In this document: one piece after another, positions 53,779 to 63,525 of the stretch
Position numbering within the stretch: the first letter of the stretch is position 1
Layout of the letters: each line of letters opens with the position of its first letter
Source of the DNA: Sphingomonadales bacterium
Lineage (GTDB): Bacteria; Pseudomonadota; Alphaproteobacteria; Sphingomonadales; Sphingomonadaceae
Reading direction: 5' to 3'
Assembly: GCA_016721875.1 (NCBI GenBank)
Contig: JADKHG010000001.1
Span: 248,001 to 312,000, forward strand
Length of the DNA: 64,000 nucleotides
Program-made: the position numbers and the translations under genes
Notes under the pieces: model-generated
Database searches by the model: none
The model's input: the letters and a program-made list of their open reading frames with translations, nothing else
What the model was told of the DNA's origin: nothing

Positions 53779-54924
53779 TTACTGGCGCAACAAGTCCCGC
53801 CCAACGATCATCCGCATAACCTGATTGGTGCCTTCGAGGATCGAATGCACCCGCAGGTCACGCCAGAATCGTTCGATGGGATAGTCGCGCAAATAGCCAT
53901 AGCCGCCGAACAATTGCAGCGCCTTGTTTACAATCTCGCTGCCATTGTCGGTCGCTAAGCGCTTTGCCATCGCCGAAAAACGCGACTTGTCCGGCGCATT
54001 TGCGCTGACCTTGCACGCGGCCATATAAAGCAACGCGCGCGACGCCTCCAGATCGGTCGCCATGTCGGCGAGCATGAACTGCGTGTTCTGGAAATCGGCA
54101 ATCGGCTGACCGAATTGCTGGCGTTCTTTGGTATATTTGACGGCTTCGTCCAAGCAACGCTGCGCACCGCCCAGCGAACAGGCACCGATGTTCAACCGTC
54201 CACCGTCGAGTCCGGCCATTGCAAAGCGGAAGCCGTCGCCTTCTGCGCCGACGCGGTTGGCAACGGGCACGCGGCAATCTTCGAATATCACCTGCGCGGT
54301 TGGCGAAGCATTCCAGCCCAGTTTCTTCTCCGGCGCTCCAAAGCTGAGGCCAGGCGCATCCTTGTCGATGACGAGGCAGGAAACGCCCTTTGCCCCATTG
54401 TCGCTGGTACGTACCATCGCGACATAGATATCATTATAGCCCGCGCCTGAAATAAACTGTTTGGTGCCGTTGAGCACATAATGATCGCCATCGAGCCGCG
54501 CAGTGGTTTTAAGCGCCGCGGCGTCCGAACCCGAGCCGGGTTCCGTCAGGCAATAGCTGGCTATTTTGTCCATCCCCACCAGTTGCGGCATATAGCGTGC
54601 CTTCAATTCCGCACCGGCATAGGTGTCGATCATCCAGGTCGCCATATTGTGAATCGAGATATAGGCGCTGGTGGCGGGACAACCATAGGCCATTGCCTCC
54701 ATGATCAGCGCGGCTTCCAACCGGCCAAGCCCGATCCCGCCATTTTCCTCGGAAATATAGATTGCACCGAACCCAAGCTCGCCGGCGGCCTTCCAGACAT
54801 CGACCGGATAATGGTGCTCCTCGTCCCACTGTCCGGCAAAAGGCGTGATCCGGTCGGAGGTAAATTTGCGCGCGACATCCTGAATGGCGATCTGGTCGTC
54901 GGTGAGGGAGAATTGGTTAGTCAT
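53779..54924 (-). CDS. Isobutyryl-CoA dehydrogenase-like acyl-CoA dehydrogenase
   Basis: A 381-residue flavoprotein. AIYISEENGGIGLGRLEAAL, ASYCLTEPGSGSDAAALKTT, NGTKQFISGAGYNDIYVAM and a catalytic base region GGYGYLRDYPIERFWRD followed by ILEGTNQVMRMIVGRDLL match short-branched-chain ACADs. By context it converts isobutyryl-CoA to methacrylyl-CoA in valine breakdown. ATG 54924. Confidence 0.93.
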   Translation of the reverse strand: MTNQFSLTDDQIAIQDVARKFTSDRITPFAGQWDEEHHYPVDVWKAAGELGFGAIYISEENGGIGLGRLEAALIMEAMAYGCPATSAYISIHNMATWMIDTYAGAELKARYMPQLVGMDKIASYCLTEPGSGSDAAALKTTARLDGDHYVLNGTKQFISGAGYNDIYVAMVRTSDNGAKGVSCLVIDKDAPGLSFGAPEKKLGWNASPTAQVIFEDCRVPVANRVGAEGDGFRFAMAGLDGGRLNIGACSLGGAQRCLDEAVKYTKERQQFGQPIADFQNTQFMLADMATDLEASRALLYMAACKVSANAPDKSRFSAMAKRLATDNGSEIVNKALQLFGGYGYLRDYPIERFWRDLRVHSILEGTNQVMRMIVGRDLLRQ

Positions 54925-54975
54925 CTAAGAATTCCAGCAATTTGTAATATTGTTGCTTATGCAATGAGGCAGCAA

Positions 54976-55992
54976 TCACTTCCCGTATAAGACGCGTTCG
55001 TCAAACAGCTTGTGCATCACATCGACCTCGTTACGCTCGTACCAGCGCGGTCCCTTCACCCCTTTATCCCATGAAAGCATCTGGATTAGCGTACCGTTCG
55101 CATCGGCGATCACCGGTGGCGACAATTTGCCCATCGGGTCGGCATAGGCTTCATCGGCGGTTATGATTGTCCAGCCGTCGGCGCGCAGAGCCTTGACCAG
55201 ATCTTCGACATAGAGCGCAGCAAGATCGGTTTCGTGCAAAAGCAGGACATGCGCAGGCGAGCGTTTCAGCGTCCGCCGTGCCAGATTGTCTGCAAAATTG
55301 GCTGCCTCGACATGGGTTTCAACATAGAGATCGCGCAGCGCCTTTTGGTCGATGCGCTTTCCTGCCTTGTCCGCTTTGCGCGCTAGGCTCTCCAGATACC
55401 AATCCCAGCCATCTGCTGTGACATAGCCATTGCGCAACCCCATCGCCTTCAACCCTGTCCGTACGGCATCGCGCTTGGCAACATTCTTGCCGCCTTCGTC
55501 GAGTTGCGGAAAACGGAACCATGGACGATAGCCGCGCTCCTTCTTCAACCAGTCCTGTGCCTTTCCGATATCGGCAAGAAAGCGCTCTGCCGGGACATCC
55601 GAGAGGATCGGATGGGTTGCAGTATGGTTGGCAAGCACATGGCCAGCGCGAACATAGGCGCGCAATTGCGCCTCGGCGTCGTTGCTGGCGTCTATACGTC
55701 CAGGATTGCTGAAGAAAACGGCCTGTTTGACCCCGGCCCTCTTGAGTGCGGCAGCTAGAAGCTGCGGGCGGATATCCGGGTTGAGATAAGCACCCGGCCC
55801 ACGCGGGGCGTCGTCGAAACTCAGTGCAATTCTTTTCGTGCTAACCGTCGAATGCAATATGCCATGCGCGTTTTTGCTCGGCAAACCGAAGATCAGGGCG
55901 ATGGCCAAAGCAAGCGACAGCAGGGCAGCTACGTCGAACAAAGCGACGAAGCCCCACGGCAGATTTGTCAGCTTTCGCAAAATATGTTGCAC
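54976..55992 (-). CDS. Polysaccharide deacetylase (NodB-like)
   Basis: A 338-residue membrane-anchored or exported deacetylase. A hydrophobic N-terminal segment (GFVALFDVAALLSLALAIAL) is followed by the NodB domain with ALSFDDAPRGPGAYL (metal-binding Asp pair) and VLANHTATHPILSD (His pair), then FRFPQLDEGG. The substrate is unknown. The start was placed at GTG 55992 after a GGAG-like site; an ATG at 56082 would add 30 residues. The gene interrupts the valine cluster between the ACAD and mmsA. Confidence 0.82.
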   Translation of the reverse strand: MQHILRKLTNLPWGFVALFDVAALLSLALAIALIFGLPSKNAHGILHSTVSTKRIALSFDDAPRGPGAYLNPDIRPQLLAAALKRAGVKQAVFFSNPGRIDASNDAEAQLRAYVRAGHVLANHTATHPILSDVPAERFLADIGKAQDWLKKERGYRPWFRFPQLDEGGKNVAKRDAVRTGLKAMGLRNGYVTADGWDWYLESLARKADKAGKRIDQKALRDLYVETHVEAANFADNLARRTLKRSPAHVLLLHETDLAALYVEDLVKALRADGWTIITADEAYADPMGKLSPPVIADANGTLIQMLSWDKGVKGPRWYERNEVDVMHKLFDERVLYGK

Positions 55993-56094
55993 CCCGGATC
56001 GCTCCACCGCCGAAACCGGTAGCGAGCTTATCCAGCCATGCGTTGATTTGGCTAGCAAAAACTGCCTAGCCCACCGTCCCAAATCCGGATCGGA

Positions 56095-57588
56095 TCACCC
56101 CATGGTCGGAATGACAAACGCATTGCCACCGTAGGGCGAACCATCAGGCCAGCGCGCGGTGACTTTCTTCACCTTGGTCCAGAATTTGATGCCTTCCATA
56201 CCATATTGGTCGGTGTCGCCAAAGCCTGAACGTTTCCAGCCGCCAAAGCTGTGATAGGCAACCGGCACCGGAATCGGCACGTTGATCCCGACCATGCCGA
56301 CATTGACACGGCTCGCAAATTCACGGGCCGCGTGGCCGTTGCGGGTAAAGATCGCGACGCCATTGCCGTACTGGTGCTTGCTGGGCAGGCTCAGCGCGGT
56401 TTCAAAATCGGGCGCGCGGACGATTTGCAGCACGGGGCCGAAAATCTCTTCCTTATAGCTTTCCATGTCGGTGGTGACGCGGTCGAGCAGCGTCGGCCCT
56501 AGGAAATAGCCTTCCTCATGCCCCTGCATTTTGAAGCCACGGCCATCGACCACCAGTTCGGAGCCTTCGTCGATTGCGGTCTGAATCCAGCCTTCGACTT
56601 TGGCTTTGTGCTGAGCAGTTACCACCGGGCCATAATGCGCTTCTTCGTCGGTCGAGATGCCCACCCGCAGCGCTTCGATTGCCGGGATCAGTTTCGCTTT
56701 CAGCCGTTCCGCCGTGTCGTCACCCACTGGCACCACCACCGGCAATGCCATGCAGCGCTCGCCAGCCGAGCCGTAAGCCGCACCGCACAGGTCATTGACC
56801 ACTTGATCGAGATCCGCATCGGGCATGACGATACCGTGGTTCTTCGCACCACCCATGGCCTGCACGCGTTTGCCAGCGGCAACGCCGCGATTATAGACAT
56901 AATGCGCAATGTCCGAAGACCCCACAAAGCTGACCGCGCCGATGGCGGGGTGGTCAAGGATCGCATCGACCATCACCTTGTCGCCGTGGATCACCTGAAA
57001 AATACCTTCAGGCAGACCGGCTTCGATGAAGAGTTCCGCAAGACGGTTGGGAACTGAAGGATCGCGTTCGGATGGCTTCAGCAGGAAGGCATTACCAACC
57101 GAAATCGCCACCGCCCCCATCCACAGCGGTATCATCGCGGGAAAATTGAATGGAGTGATACCAGCACCGATACCGATTGGCTGGCGCATCGAATAGACGT
57201 CAATGCCCGGACCAGCGCTCTGGGTATATTCGCCTTTCATCACATGCGGCAGGCCGCAGCAGAATTCGACAACCTCCAGCCCGCGTTGAATATCGCCCTT
57301 GCTGTCGGCGATCACCTTGCCATGTTCGGCGCTGAGCATATGCGCCAGCTCATCCATATGCTTTTCGATCAGCGCCTTGAAGTTGAACATCACGCGCGAG
57401 CGCCGCTGCGGATTCATCGCCGCCCATGCCGGTTGCGCAGCCTGAGCAGCGGCTACAGCCTGATCGAGCACCGCTTGATCACCCAAGGCAACCTGTGCCT
57501 GCACACCGCCATTATTGGGGTCCATGACATCGGCAAAACGCGTCGCGGCGGGCGCTCCGCCGACAATGAAATGGTCAATCTGGCGCAT
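56095..57588 (-). CDS. mmsA: Methylmalonate-semialdehyde dehydrogenase (acylating)
   Basis: A 497-residue aldehyde dehydrogenase that makes propionyl-CoA from methylmalonate semialdehyde, completing valine degradation. ITPFNFPAMIPLWMGAVAIS and VSFVGSSDIAHYVYNRG bind NAD; the catalytic Cys is in GSAGERCMALPVVV, and EIFGPVLQIVRAPDF follows. The glycine-rich VNVGMVGINVPIPVPVAYHS is typical of MmsA. ATG 57588. Confidence 0.95.
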   Translation of the reverse strand: MRQIDHFIVGGAPAATRFADVMDPNNGGVQAQVALGDQAVLDQAVAAAQAAQPAWAAMNPQRRSRVMFNFKALIEKHMDELAHMLSAEHGKVIADSKGDIQRGLEVVEFCCGLPHVMKGEYTQSAGPGIDVYSMRQPIGIGAGITPFNFPAMIPLWMGAVAISVGNAFLLKPSERDPSVPNRLAELFIEAGLPEGIFQVIHGDKVMVDAILDHPAIGAVSFVGSSDIAHYVYNRGVAAGKRVQAMGGAKNHGIVMPDADLDQVVNDLCGAAYGSAGERCMALPVVVPVGDDTAERLKAKLIPAIEALRVGISTDEEAHYGPVVTAQHKAKVEGWIQTAIDEGSELVVDGRGFKMQGHEEGYFLGPTLLDRVTTDMESYKEEIFGPVLQIVRAPDFETALSLPSKHQYGNGVAIFTRNGHAAREFASRVNVGMVGINVPIPVPVAYHSFGGWKRSGFGDTDQYGMEGIKFWTKVKKVTARWPDGSPYGGNAFVIPTMG

Positions 57589-57742
57589 GGGAGACTTCTT
57601 TCCTTAAGGGGTCAATCAATGCGGCGACGCATAGAACCTTAGGGGCCAGCAATGCAAGTACAGGCCCGCCTAATCGTAACGGCGATTGGCCATGAAGTGA
57701 GAAGATGTTGGCACCGCCCCTGCCTCTGTGCAAAAAGGTGCC

Positions 57743-58468
57743 ATGCCGTTCCGCTTTCAAATCAACACTTCGCTTGATCCAGCCAAGCTATCGCAGCAAT
57801 TTGTCGACCGGGGCTATATCTCCATCCCCGGCTTTCTGGCTGGGGAAGGCGCGCGCGCTTTGAAGACTGCTTTGGCTCAGCGCAGCGACTGGCATTGGGC
57901 AATCAGCGCAGACGGCAATGTCTACGACTTGCCCCCTGAAACCCGCGCCGCAATGACAGAGGCGCAATGCGAGGAGCTTGATCGGCGTATCTATGCGGCA
58001 GCGCGTGACAAATTCCAGTTTCGCTTTTCATCGGTGCGTGTTCCCGACCCCGTGGCCGATCGACAACCCGAAACCGACATTTTGCATGCGTTTGCAGAGT
58101 TTATGCGCAGCGAAGCGGTGATGGCGTTCTTGCGGATCGTTGCAGGTCGTGCGGCGATTCGCTTTGCTGATGCTCAAGCCACGGCCTATCATCCCGGAGA
58201 TTTTCTAACCGGCCATGACGATGATGTTGAAGGCAAAAGCCGCGAACTCGCTTATGTGATGGGCCTTACCGAAAACTGGCGAGTCGAATGGGGCGGTTTG
58301 TTGCTATTCCACGGCAGCGATGGACAAGTAAACGGGCTTGTTCCTCGCTTCAACTGCCTCAATATGTTTGCTTTGCCGGTGATGCACAGCGTCAGTCAGG
58401 TCACCCCCTTTGCCGGCGAGGTCCGCCATACCGTTACTGGCTGGCTGCGCACGGCCATACCTAGCTGA
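57743..58468 (+). CDS. 2OG-Fe(II) oxygenase family protein
   Basis: A 241-residue 2-oxoglutarate/iron(II)-dependent hydroxylase. YISIPGFLAGEGARALKTAL opens the fold. The iron ligands are in FLTGHDDDVEGKSRELAYVM (HxD) and SQVTPFAGEVRHTVTGWLRT (His and 2OG-binding Arg). The family includes prolyl hydroxylase-like Tpa1 and SM-20 enzymes. The start was placed at ATG 57743 (AAGG upstream). It is convergent with the aspartyl hydroxylase-like gene, which ends seven bases downstream. Confidence 0.87.
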   Translation: MPFRFQINTSLDPAKLSQQFVDRGYISIPGFLAGEGARALKTALAQRSDWHWAISADGNVYDLPPETRAAMTEAQCEELDRRIYAAARDKFQFRFSSVRVPDPVADRQPETDILHAFAEFMRSEAVMAFLRIVAGRAAIRFADAQATAYHPGDFLTGHDDDVEGKSRELAYVMGLTENWRVEWGGLLLFHGSDGQVNGLVPRFNCLNMFALPVMHSVSQVTPFAGEVRHTVTGWLRTAIPS

Positions 58469-58474
58469 TCGCCG

Positions 58475-59053
58475 CTATACCCAGTCGGGCGGTGGCTGGT
58501 CGGGATCGAAATATTCAAAAATCAGGTGGATACGGTCGCAATTACCGCGGTTCTCCACCGAGTGTACCCCAATATTGTTGAGTTCGACCGCTTCGCCCTC
58601 TTCCATCTGATATTCCACGCCATCGACATAGAAAAACACCTTATCATTGGTCTGGATCGGAATATGGATTTTGTGCGGCCAGCGCGCCGCTGGGTTTGCA
58701 TCGCGGTGCGGCTGGACAACGCCGCCGATGGGCATTCGTGCTAGCATCACCCTTGGATATTCGCCCCGTGCATAACCATAGTCGGCGGTCGCCGCAGCCA
58801 AAACTGGCTCTAGAAGGGGTTTCCATTTTTCCCATTGCGGGCAACCATAATGGTCGCGCCAGTCGCGGAAATTGCGGACGAAGCGGTACGGAAAATGGCG
58901 CGTGGCATCGAGCGCCTCAAACCGGTTGGGCTTGTTGGCGTTTTCATGGTTCCACTCATCCTCGCTGATAGCCATGATCGCTGCCTTGAGTGCAGTGATA
59001 TCCACGCGGCCAAGGCGGCGGATCGTCGTCGTTTTGCGCGGGTTGGTGTACAT
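58475..59053 (-). CDS. Aspartyl/asparaginyl beta-hydroxylase-like protein
   Basis: A 192-residue protein of the AspH (PF05118-like) fold. The iron-binding His and Asp are in VVQPHRDANPAARWPHKIHI, and GVHSVENRGNCDRIHLIFEY supplies the second His and the 2OG Arg. The family hydroxylates Asp/Asn side chains in proteins; the bacterial substrate is unknown. It shares a strand and close spacing with the sulfotransferase and second AspH-like gene. Confidence 0.86.
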   Translation of the reverse strand: MYTNPRKTTTIRRLGRVDITALKAAIMAISEDEWNHENANKPNRFEALDATRHFPYRFVRNFRDWRDHYGCPQWEKWKPLLEPVLAAATADYGYARGEYPRVMLARMPIGGVVQPHRDANPAARWPHKIHIPIQTNDKVFFYVDGVEYQMEEGEAVELNNIGVHSVENRGNCDRIHLIFEYFDPDQPPPDWV

Positions 59054-59063
59054 GCGCTACCTC

Positions 59064-59687
59064 TCAATAGTCGTAGCCGAAAAGTTCGATATCACGCGCA
59101 TAGATGCGTGCGACGCCATCGATCAGTTCCTGGTCGAAATATTGTTTATATTCCTCATGCCGTGACCGGTTGGCATGATCGAGCACGGTTGTTTCGACGC
59201 CCAGACGGCTTGCAATCTCATCATAGGATGGCTGCATCGTTTCAACTTTGCCGAGAAAATCGGCCTGCAACTGTCCATCGGGTCCGCAGAGAAAGGTAAA
59301 TTGCGGTTTGAAAATGATATGATTGTGCGGCGGCGCCACAAAAAGAAGATGCCGCATCACTCCCTTTGGATCCCGCGCAAAACTGCCTTCACGGCTTGTG
59401 GCAAAGGCACAATAGGAAACAAAGCGGTCGAACGGATTGCGGACAAAAGCGAATTTAAAATAGTCTGCAAATGCATCTTCGCCTAAATGTGGGCGTACGT
59501 CCTGAAAACTCAAATGGCCGTGGCCCAGTTGCGCGAGTTCGGGGATAGGCGATTGTTTTTCGACAAAAAGTCGCGCCTGTTCCCAATCATCGGGTCCCAG
59601 ATGAGATCGCAACGCCTGCCGCACCGAATGTGTGCCTGTCTTGGGCACGGCGACGAAGACAAATTTGTGTCGATGCGAAACGATCAT
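59064..59687 (-). CDS. Sulfotransferase family protein
   Basis: A 207-residue sulfotransferase of the sulfotransferase-2 type. The PAPS 5'-phosphosulfate loop is FVAVPKTGTHSVRQAL and the 3'-phosphate motif FKFAFVRNPFDRFVSYCAFA. It could sulfate a carbohydrate or peptide; the substrate is unknown. It lies between two AspH-like hydroxylase genes on the same strand with tight spacing, so a common pathway is likely. Confidence 0.86.
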   Translation of the reverse strand: MIVSHRHKFVFVAVPKTGTHSVRQALRSHLGPDDWEQARLFVEKQSPIPELAQLGHGHLSFQDVRPHLGEDAFADYFKFAFVRNPFDRFVSYCAFATSREGSFARDPKGVMRHLLFVAPPHNHIIFKPQFTFLCGPDGQLQADFLGKVETMQPSYDEIASRLGVETTVLDHANRSRHEEYKQYFDQELIDGVARIYARDIELFGYDY

Positions 59688-59693
59688 AAGGAC

Positions 59694-60651
59694 TTATCGA
59701 ACTGCAGCCATTGCAGGCTGAGCAGCCTGAGTTCCGGGTGCTGCAGCCATGAACACCAACTCGTTCAATGCCCGGTCAAGCGATACGCCATTGGGGAGCA
59801 CGATCCGGCTGGTGCCCTCGCGCCCGAGGCGCGCGCGAATATCCGATAGCGCAAGCTGATATTGCGGCAAACCTTCGCGGCTGGTTCCATATTGCGCCCA
59901 CAAAGCACCCCAATGATGCAAAAACCGGTCAAGAATTTCGATGACTTTGGCAAAAAGGCTCGGACCGTGGTGCCTGATCGAGCAGGAAGTCGACGTGACA
60001 GCGTACTTCCCACACCGACATGATTTCGGGCGTGTTTACTTGTTCATAGCGGATTTGCGCGTGGGCGGCCGATCCTGAAACGATGGTTTCCACTTGGTCT
60101 TCACCCTCGGACTCTGCCGACCGGATCAAATCCCAAAGCCTTTCACCACCGACGGTATCCAGAACCAGATGGATGCGCTTGTCGCTGCCGCCGTTATAGA
60201 CATCATGCGTACGGAATGAGTCAAATATCCAGCATTCGCCAGCGGCCATGTTGACCATTTCGCCTTCGCATGTGAACACGACCTTGGGATTGGTAATCAC
60301 CGGAATGTGAATGCGGAAATGCGTTCGCCAATAGTGGCCGACATCAACATGTTCGGGAACCACAGCGCCAGCCGCCAGCCCCATCAGTCGGCTTCGTCCC
60401 CAGACCGCACCTATATTCCTCATAATGTCCAGAATATACGGACAAGCACGCAAATGCTCGGTGGCCGCCATCGGCCCGGCGAAGGCATTGGTAATCACAC
60501 CGTTTGGCGTAATCAGCGGCACCGCATCATTGCCAACAACTTTGCCCGGATGCGGCAGCCACGCCGAAATCGGCAGTGCAGAAATCTCCGCAGAAAGCCG
60601 GTCCGCATCAATCCGCAGCGGAAGCTTTAACAACGGCTGGTTGATCTTCAT
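59694..60651 (-). CDS. Second AspH-like hydroxylase, frameshifted
   Basis: The first part from ATG 60651 carries the AspH fold: GAVVPEHVDVGHYWRTHFRI with the His/Asp ligands and WIFDSFRTHDVYNGGSDKRI with the second His and the Arg. After DFLLDQA near 59975 the frame breaks; one extra base (or two missing) restores HHGPSLFAKVIEILDRFLHH and a C-terminal ALWAQYGTSREGLPQYQLAL, then DIRARLGREG and a short end at 59694. The repaired length is about 318 residues. The C-terminal extension beyond the oxygenase domain is unlike the shorter 58475 protein. Confidence 0.78.
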
Positions 60652-60660
60652 CGCGAAATG

Positions 60661-60897
60661 TTATTTCCGGATTTCAATCTGCGGTCGGTTGACCATTTCG
60701 CCCAATCCTCGCCGGTGCTGTTCGCTCATTTCTTCCCACTCTTTTGCCGTCTTGCAGACCTTCTTGCCAAAACGCGAACCTGTTTCCTGCTGTCTTTTAC
60801 AAATGAGGCGTTCGCCCTCATCCGCATTATTTGAAGCGAAAGCCGGATTTGCTCCGATCATCACCATCGGGATTAGAAAAGCTGACAAATGCCGCAT
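60661..60897 (-). CDS. Small secreted Cys-pair protein 1
   Basis: A 78-residue exported protein. Signal peptide MRHLSAFLIPMVMIGANPAF (cleavage near FAS-N) is followed by LICKRQQETGSRFGKKVCKT with two Cys 14 apart, and AKEWEEMSEQHRRGLGEMVN. A clear paralogue is at 61098. The function is unknown. It begins nine bases upstream of the AspH-like gene, so it may be co-transcribed with it. Confidence 0.75.
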   Translation of the reverse strand: MRHLSAFLIPMVMIGANPAFASNNADEGERLICKRQQETGSRFGKKVCKTAKEWEEMSEQHRRGLGEMVNRPQIEIRK

Positions 60898-61097
60898 GAC
60901 ACAATCTCACATCAGAGTTGCTACCTAGTGAGGAGACAGCATTGCAGTGCTTCATCAGCCTGCAACCTATCGCTAAGTAACCAAAGAGTGATTGTGCATC
61001 AGGGCTGTTTCGCTGTCAATTAGCATGGCCGTGTTAAGGCGTGTTCGCGCAGCGACCAGAATCCCGCTCCGTTAGGCAAAGTCGGTGTAATTTCTGT

Positions 61098-61385
61098 TTA
61101 AAAAGGACGACCACTTCCCTCCTTTTCATTACGGCCCATAACCGGCCTGTTGGCCATTTCCTCCCAACCCCGACGATGCGCTTCGGACATGGCTTCCCAT
61201 TGCCCCGCCGTCCGGCACACCTTCTTTTTGAATCTTGTTCCGGTCTGTATTCTCAGTTTACAGACCAATTGATTCTCGCCTTGCTCGTCAGAGTTGGCTT
61301 GTGCGTCCTCGCTGGCGCTGGCATTTGGAGCCAACAGCAGCGGCGAGCAAAATAGTGCGGTGAGCGGCAGCGCAATCTTCCTCAC
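61098..61385 (-). CDS. Small secreted Cys-pair protein 2
   Basis: A 95-residue exported protein with signal peptide MRKIALPLTALFCSPLLLAP. The core LVCKLRIQTGTRFKKKVCRT, AGQWEAMSEAHRRGWEEMAN and NRP is the same as in the 60661 protein, so the two are tandem paralogues. A Glu/Asn-rich linker lies between the signal peptide and the core. Function unknown. Confidence 0.75.
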   Translation of the reverse strand: MRKIALPLTALFCSPLLLAPNASASEDAQANSDEQGENQLVCKLRIQTGTRFKKKVCRTAGQWEAMSEAHRRGWEEMANRPVMGRNEKEGSGRPF

Positions 61386-61530
61386 GGACGACCTCCTTCA
61401 ATTTGATCATCCGCAAATTTGAGCTTCGAACCGCTGCTCTACAAGTTACAAAAATGACCCGGGACATTGAGATCAATGCTTGAAAGTCAAAGCCTGACCG
61501 CTGCAATAGATGAGCAGCCAAAATTAACAA

Positions 61531-63519
61531 TCAGTCCAGCGAATAATCATATTTCTGGACCCATGGTTCCAATATCGGCAGCACCTCGTTCATATAGTTC
61601 CGGTAACGCTGCCAGCGGCCGCTCGCCGAAGAATAGATTTTCTCGGTAACCTGAGCATAGCTGGGAGTGCGGATATAGCCGCGTTCGCGCGCGGTCTTTT
61701 GATGATCGAGCACCGAAGGATCCCAATCGAGACCAAGGAAATCAAAAAGTGGTCTGAGCTCGCTTTCGACATCTTCGACCATGGCTTCGTAGCGCAGCAT
61801 GTGAACGTCGAGCGGCAGCACTGATTGGCACTGCTCCCAATAACCGAATATCCGGTCATAAGTGCGGCTGGCATTGGTCAGGTCGAGGAAGCTTGACATG
61901 GCCTCGGTCGGCTTGAAATTCTGCATATAGCAGCTGAGCACAACATCGCAGGGATGGCGCATGGCAAGGATGATCTTTGCGTCGGGGAAAAGCCGTTGAA
62001 TCAATGGCATGCGAATCATCGACAACGGATTTTTGTCGATGACCAGAGCGCCGGCAGGCGGAGGCGAGGCCTTGTCCAATTCGGCAAAATACAGCGCGCG
62101 CATTTCCGCGATTGCCCGGTCATCCATTCGCCCCACGGCATCCAGATCGCCGATTGTGTTGGCGACGGTTTCGATCATCGGAATTTCTTCAAGGACATGT
62201 GCGCCTTTGTGGCCCATCAGGATGGTATCCAGCAATGTTGTCCCTGATCGTGGAAAACCGACCAGAAAGGCTGGCGACGCCCGGCCATCTGCGACGTTTG
62301 TTTTTGGCCAGGAAGCCACCCAGGCGGATGTAGTTTTTGCGGTCAGTTCGGCGATGTTCCTTTGGTAGGCAGTGCGATCCTTACCAACGCCGAGCGGACT
62401 GTTTGCCATCGCGAAGTTCATGTCTTCAAAGGCAAAATAGGCGGTTTCGACCTGTCCCAGGCGATCCGCCAACTGGCCCTTGAATTGCGCCAGCATTGCT
62501 GCGCTGATGGCTTTGCTGTCAATCTGGTCCACGAACGATAGAGCATCCTGATGCTGTCCTTTTCTGGAAAGCAGCAAGGCGCGCAGATAGTCGATTTCAC
62601 CACCCTTTACTCCGGCGCGCTGTCCATCGCCGATCAGCGCTTCCAGTTCCTCGGTGCGATTGGCCTTTTCGAACAGTATCCCCAGATTGAGATAACCTGA
62701 AGGATGCGTCCGGTCGGCCTGAATGGCGAATTTGAACGAGCGTTCGGCCTGCATTTGATCAGCCATATCGGTGAAGGCAAGGCCGATGGCGACGAACACT
62801 TTTGGGTCTTTGGGATTGAGCTTTGCAGCAGCACCTAAGGCGCGCAGACCGGCCTCTACATGGTCAATCTGCGTTAGCGTCCTGCCCAGTTCGATCAACG
62901 GTGCTGGATCATTGGGAACGAGCAATGCCGCCTTTTCCAACATCAGGCACGCGTCTTCATACCTGTCCTTGGACATCAATACGCGCGCAATATTGGTCAA
63001 TACCACCGCCGATTTGGGATTGATTTGCTGCGCCCTCTGAAAAGCGTCCATTGCGCCATCCAGATCGCCCAATTCGTTTCGTGCGTTTCCGAGGTTGTTC
63101 CAGCTTTCAAAGTCACCTGGATTTTCGTGGACCAGCCGTTCGTAAGTCCAGACTGCTTCGGCTGGGCGGCCTTGCGCTTTTAGCAGGTCGGCGTGCATCC
63201 GTTCAAGCTCTGCGGTACGCGTGCCATCAGCCAGGCTGCACGCAGCGAGCGCTTCGTCCCTGCGACCGGCATCGGCGAGCGATTTTGCCAGATTGATGCG
63301 GTTATCAACGCCGTCACCCCCATTGGCAACCGCCTGTTGCAAATAAAAAATGCCTTTTGCCAAATCGCCCGACTGGCTGGCGACCACACCCAGAAATTGC
63401 AGAACATCCGGATTTTTGGGCGCCAAGCGAGCGGCGGCTTCGGCGTTCAGGAGCGCACCGTTCAGGTCGCCCTTATTATAGGCCGCAAAGGCGGACTTCA
63501 TAGATTGCTGTACGGACAT
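61531..63519 (-). CDS. TPR repeat-sulfotransferase fusion protein
   Basis: A 662-residue protein with an N-terminal array of about ten TPR units (for example FAAYNKGDLNGALLNAEAAA, WNNLGNARNELGDLDGAMDA, YLNLGILFEKANRTEELEAL) and a C-terminal sulfotransferase domain: PAFLVGFPRSGTTLLDTILM binds PAPS, and AMRHPCDVVLSCYMQNF is the 3' motif. The TPR part may bind a protein substrate. Start ATG 63519; an ATG at 63546 falls in an inverted-repeat element. It follows a TonB receptor gene on the same strand. Confidence 0.88.
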   Translation of the reverse strand: MSVQQSMKSAFAAYNKGDLNGALLNAEAAARLAPKNPDVLQFLGVVASQSGDLAKGIFYLQQAVANGGDGVDNRINLAKSLADAGRRDEALAACSLADGTRTAELERMHADLLKAQGRPAEAVWTYERLVHENPGDFESWNNLGNARNELGDLDGAMDAFQRAQQINPKSAVVLTNIARVLMSKDRYEDACLMLEKAALLVPNDPAPLIELGRTLTQIDHVEAGLRALGAAAKLNPKDPKVFVAIGLAFTDMADQMQAERSFKFAIQADRTHPSGYLNLGILFEKANRTEELEALIGDGQRAGVKGGEIDYLRALLLSRKGQHQDALSFVDQIDSKAISAAMLAQFKGQLADRLGQVETAYFAFEDMNFAMANSPLGVGKDRTAYQRNIAELTAKTTSAWVASWPKTNVADGRASPAFLVGFPRSGTTLLDTILMGHKGAHVLEEIPMIETVANTIGDLDAVGRMDDRAIAEMRALYFAELDKASPPPAGALVIDKNPLSMIRMPLIQRLFPDAKIILAMRHPCDVVLSCYMQNFKPTEAMSSFLDLTNASRTYDRIFGYWEQCQSVLPLDVHMLRYEAMVEDVESELRPLFDFLGLDWDPSVLDHQKTARERGYIRTPSYAQVTEKIYSSASGRWQRYRNYMNEVLPILEPWVQKYDYSLD

Positions 63520-63525
63520 GTCAGG

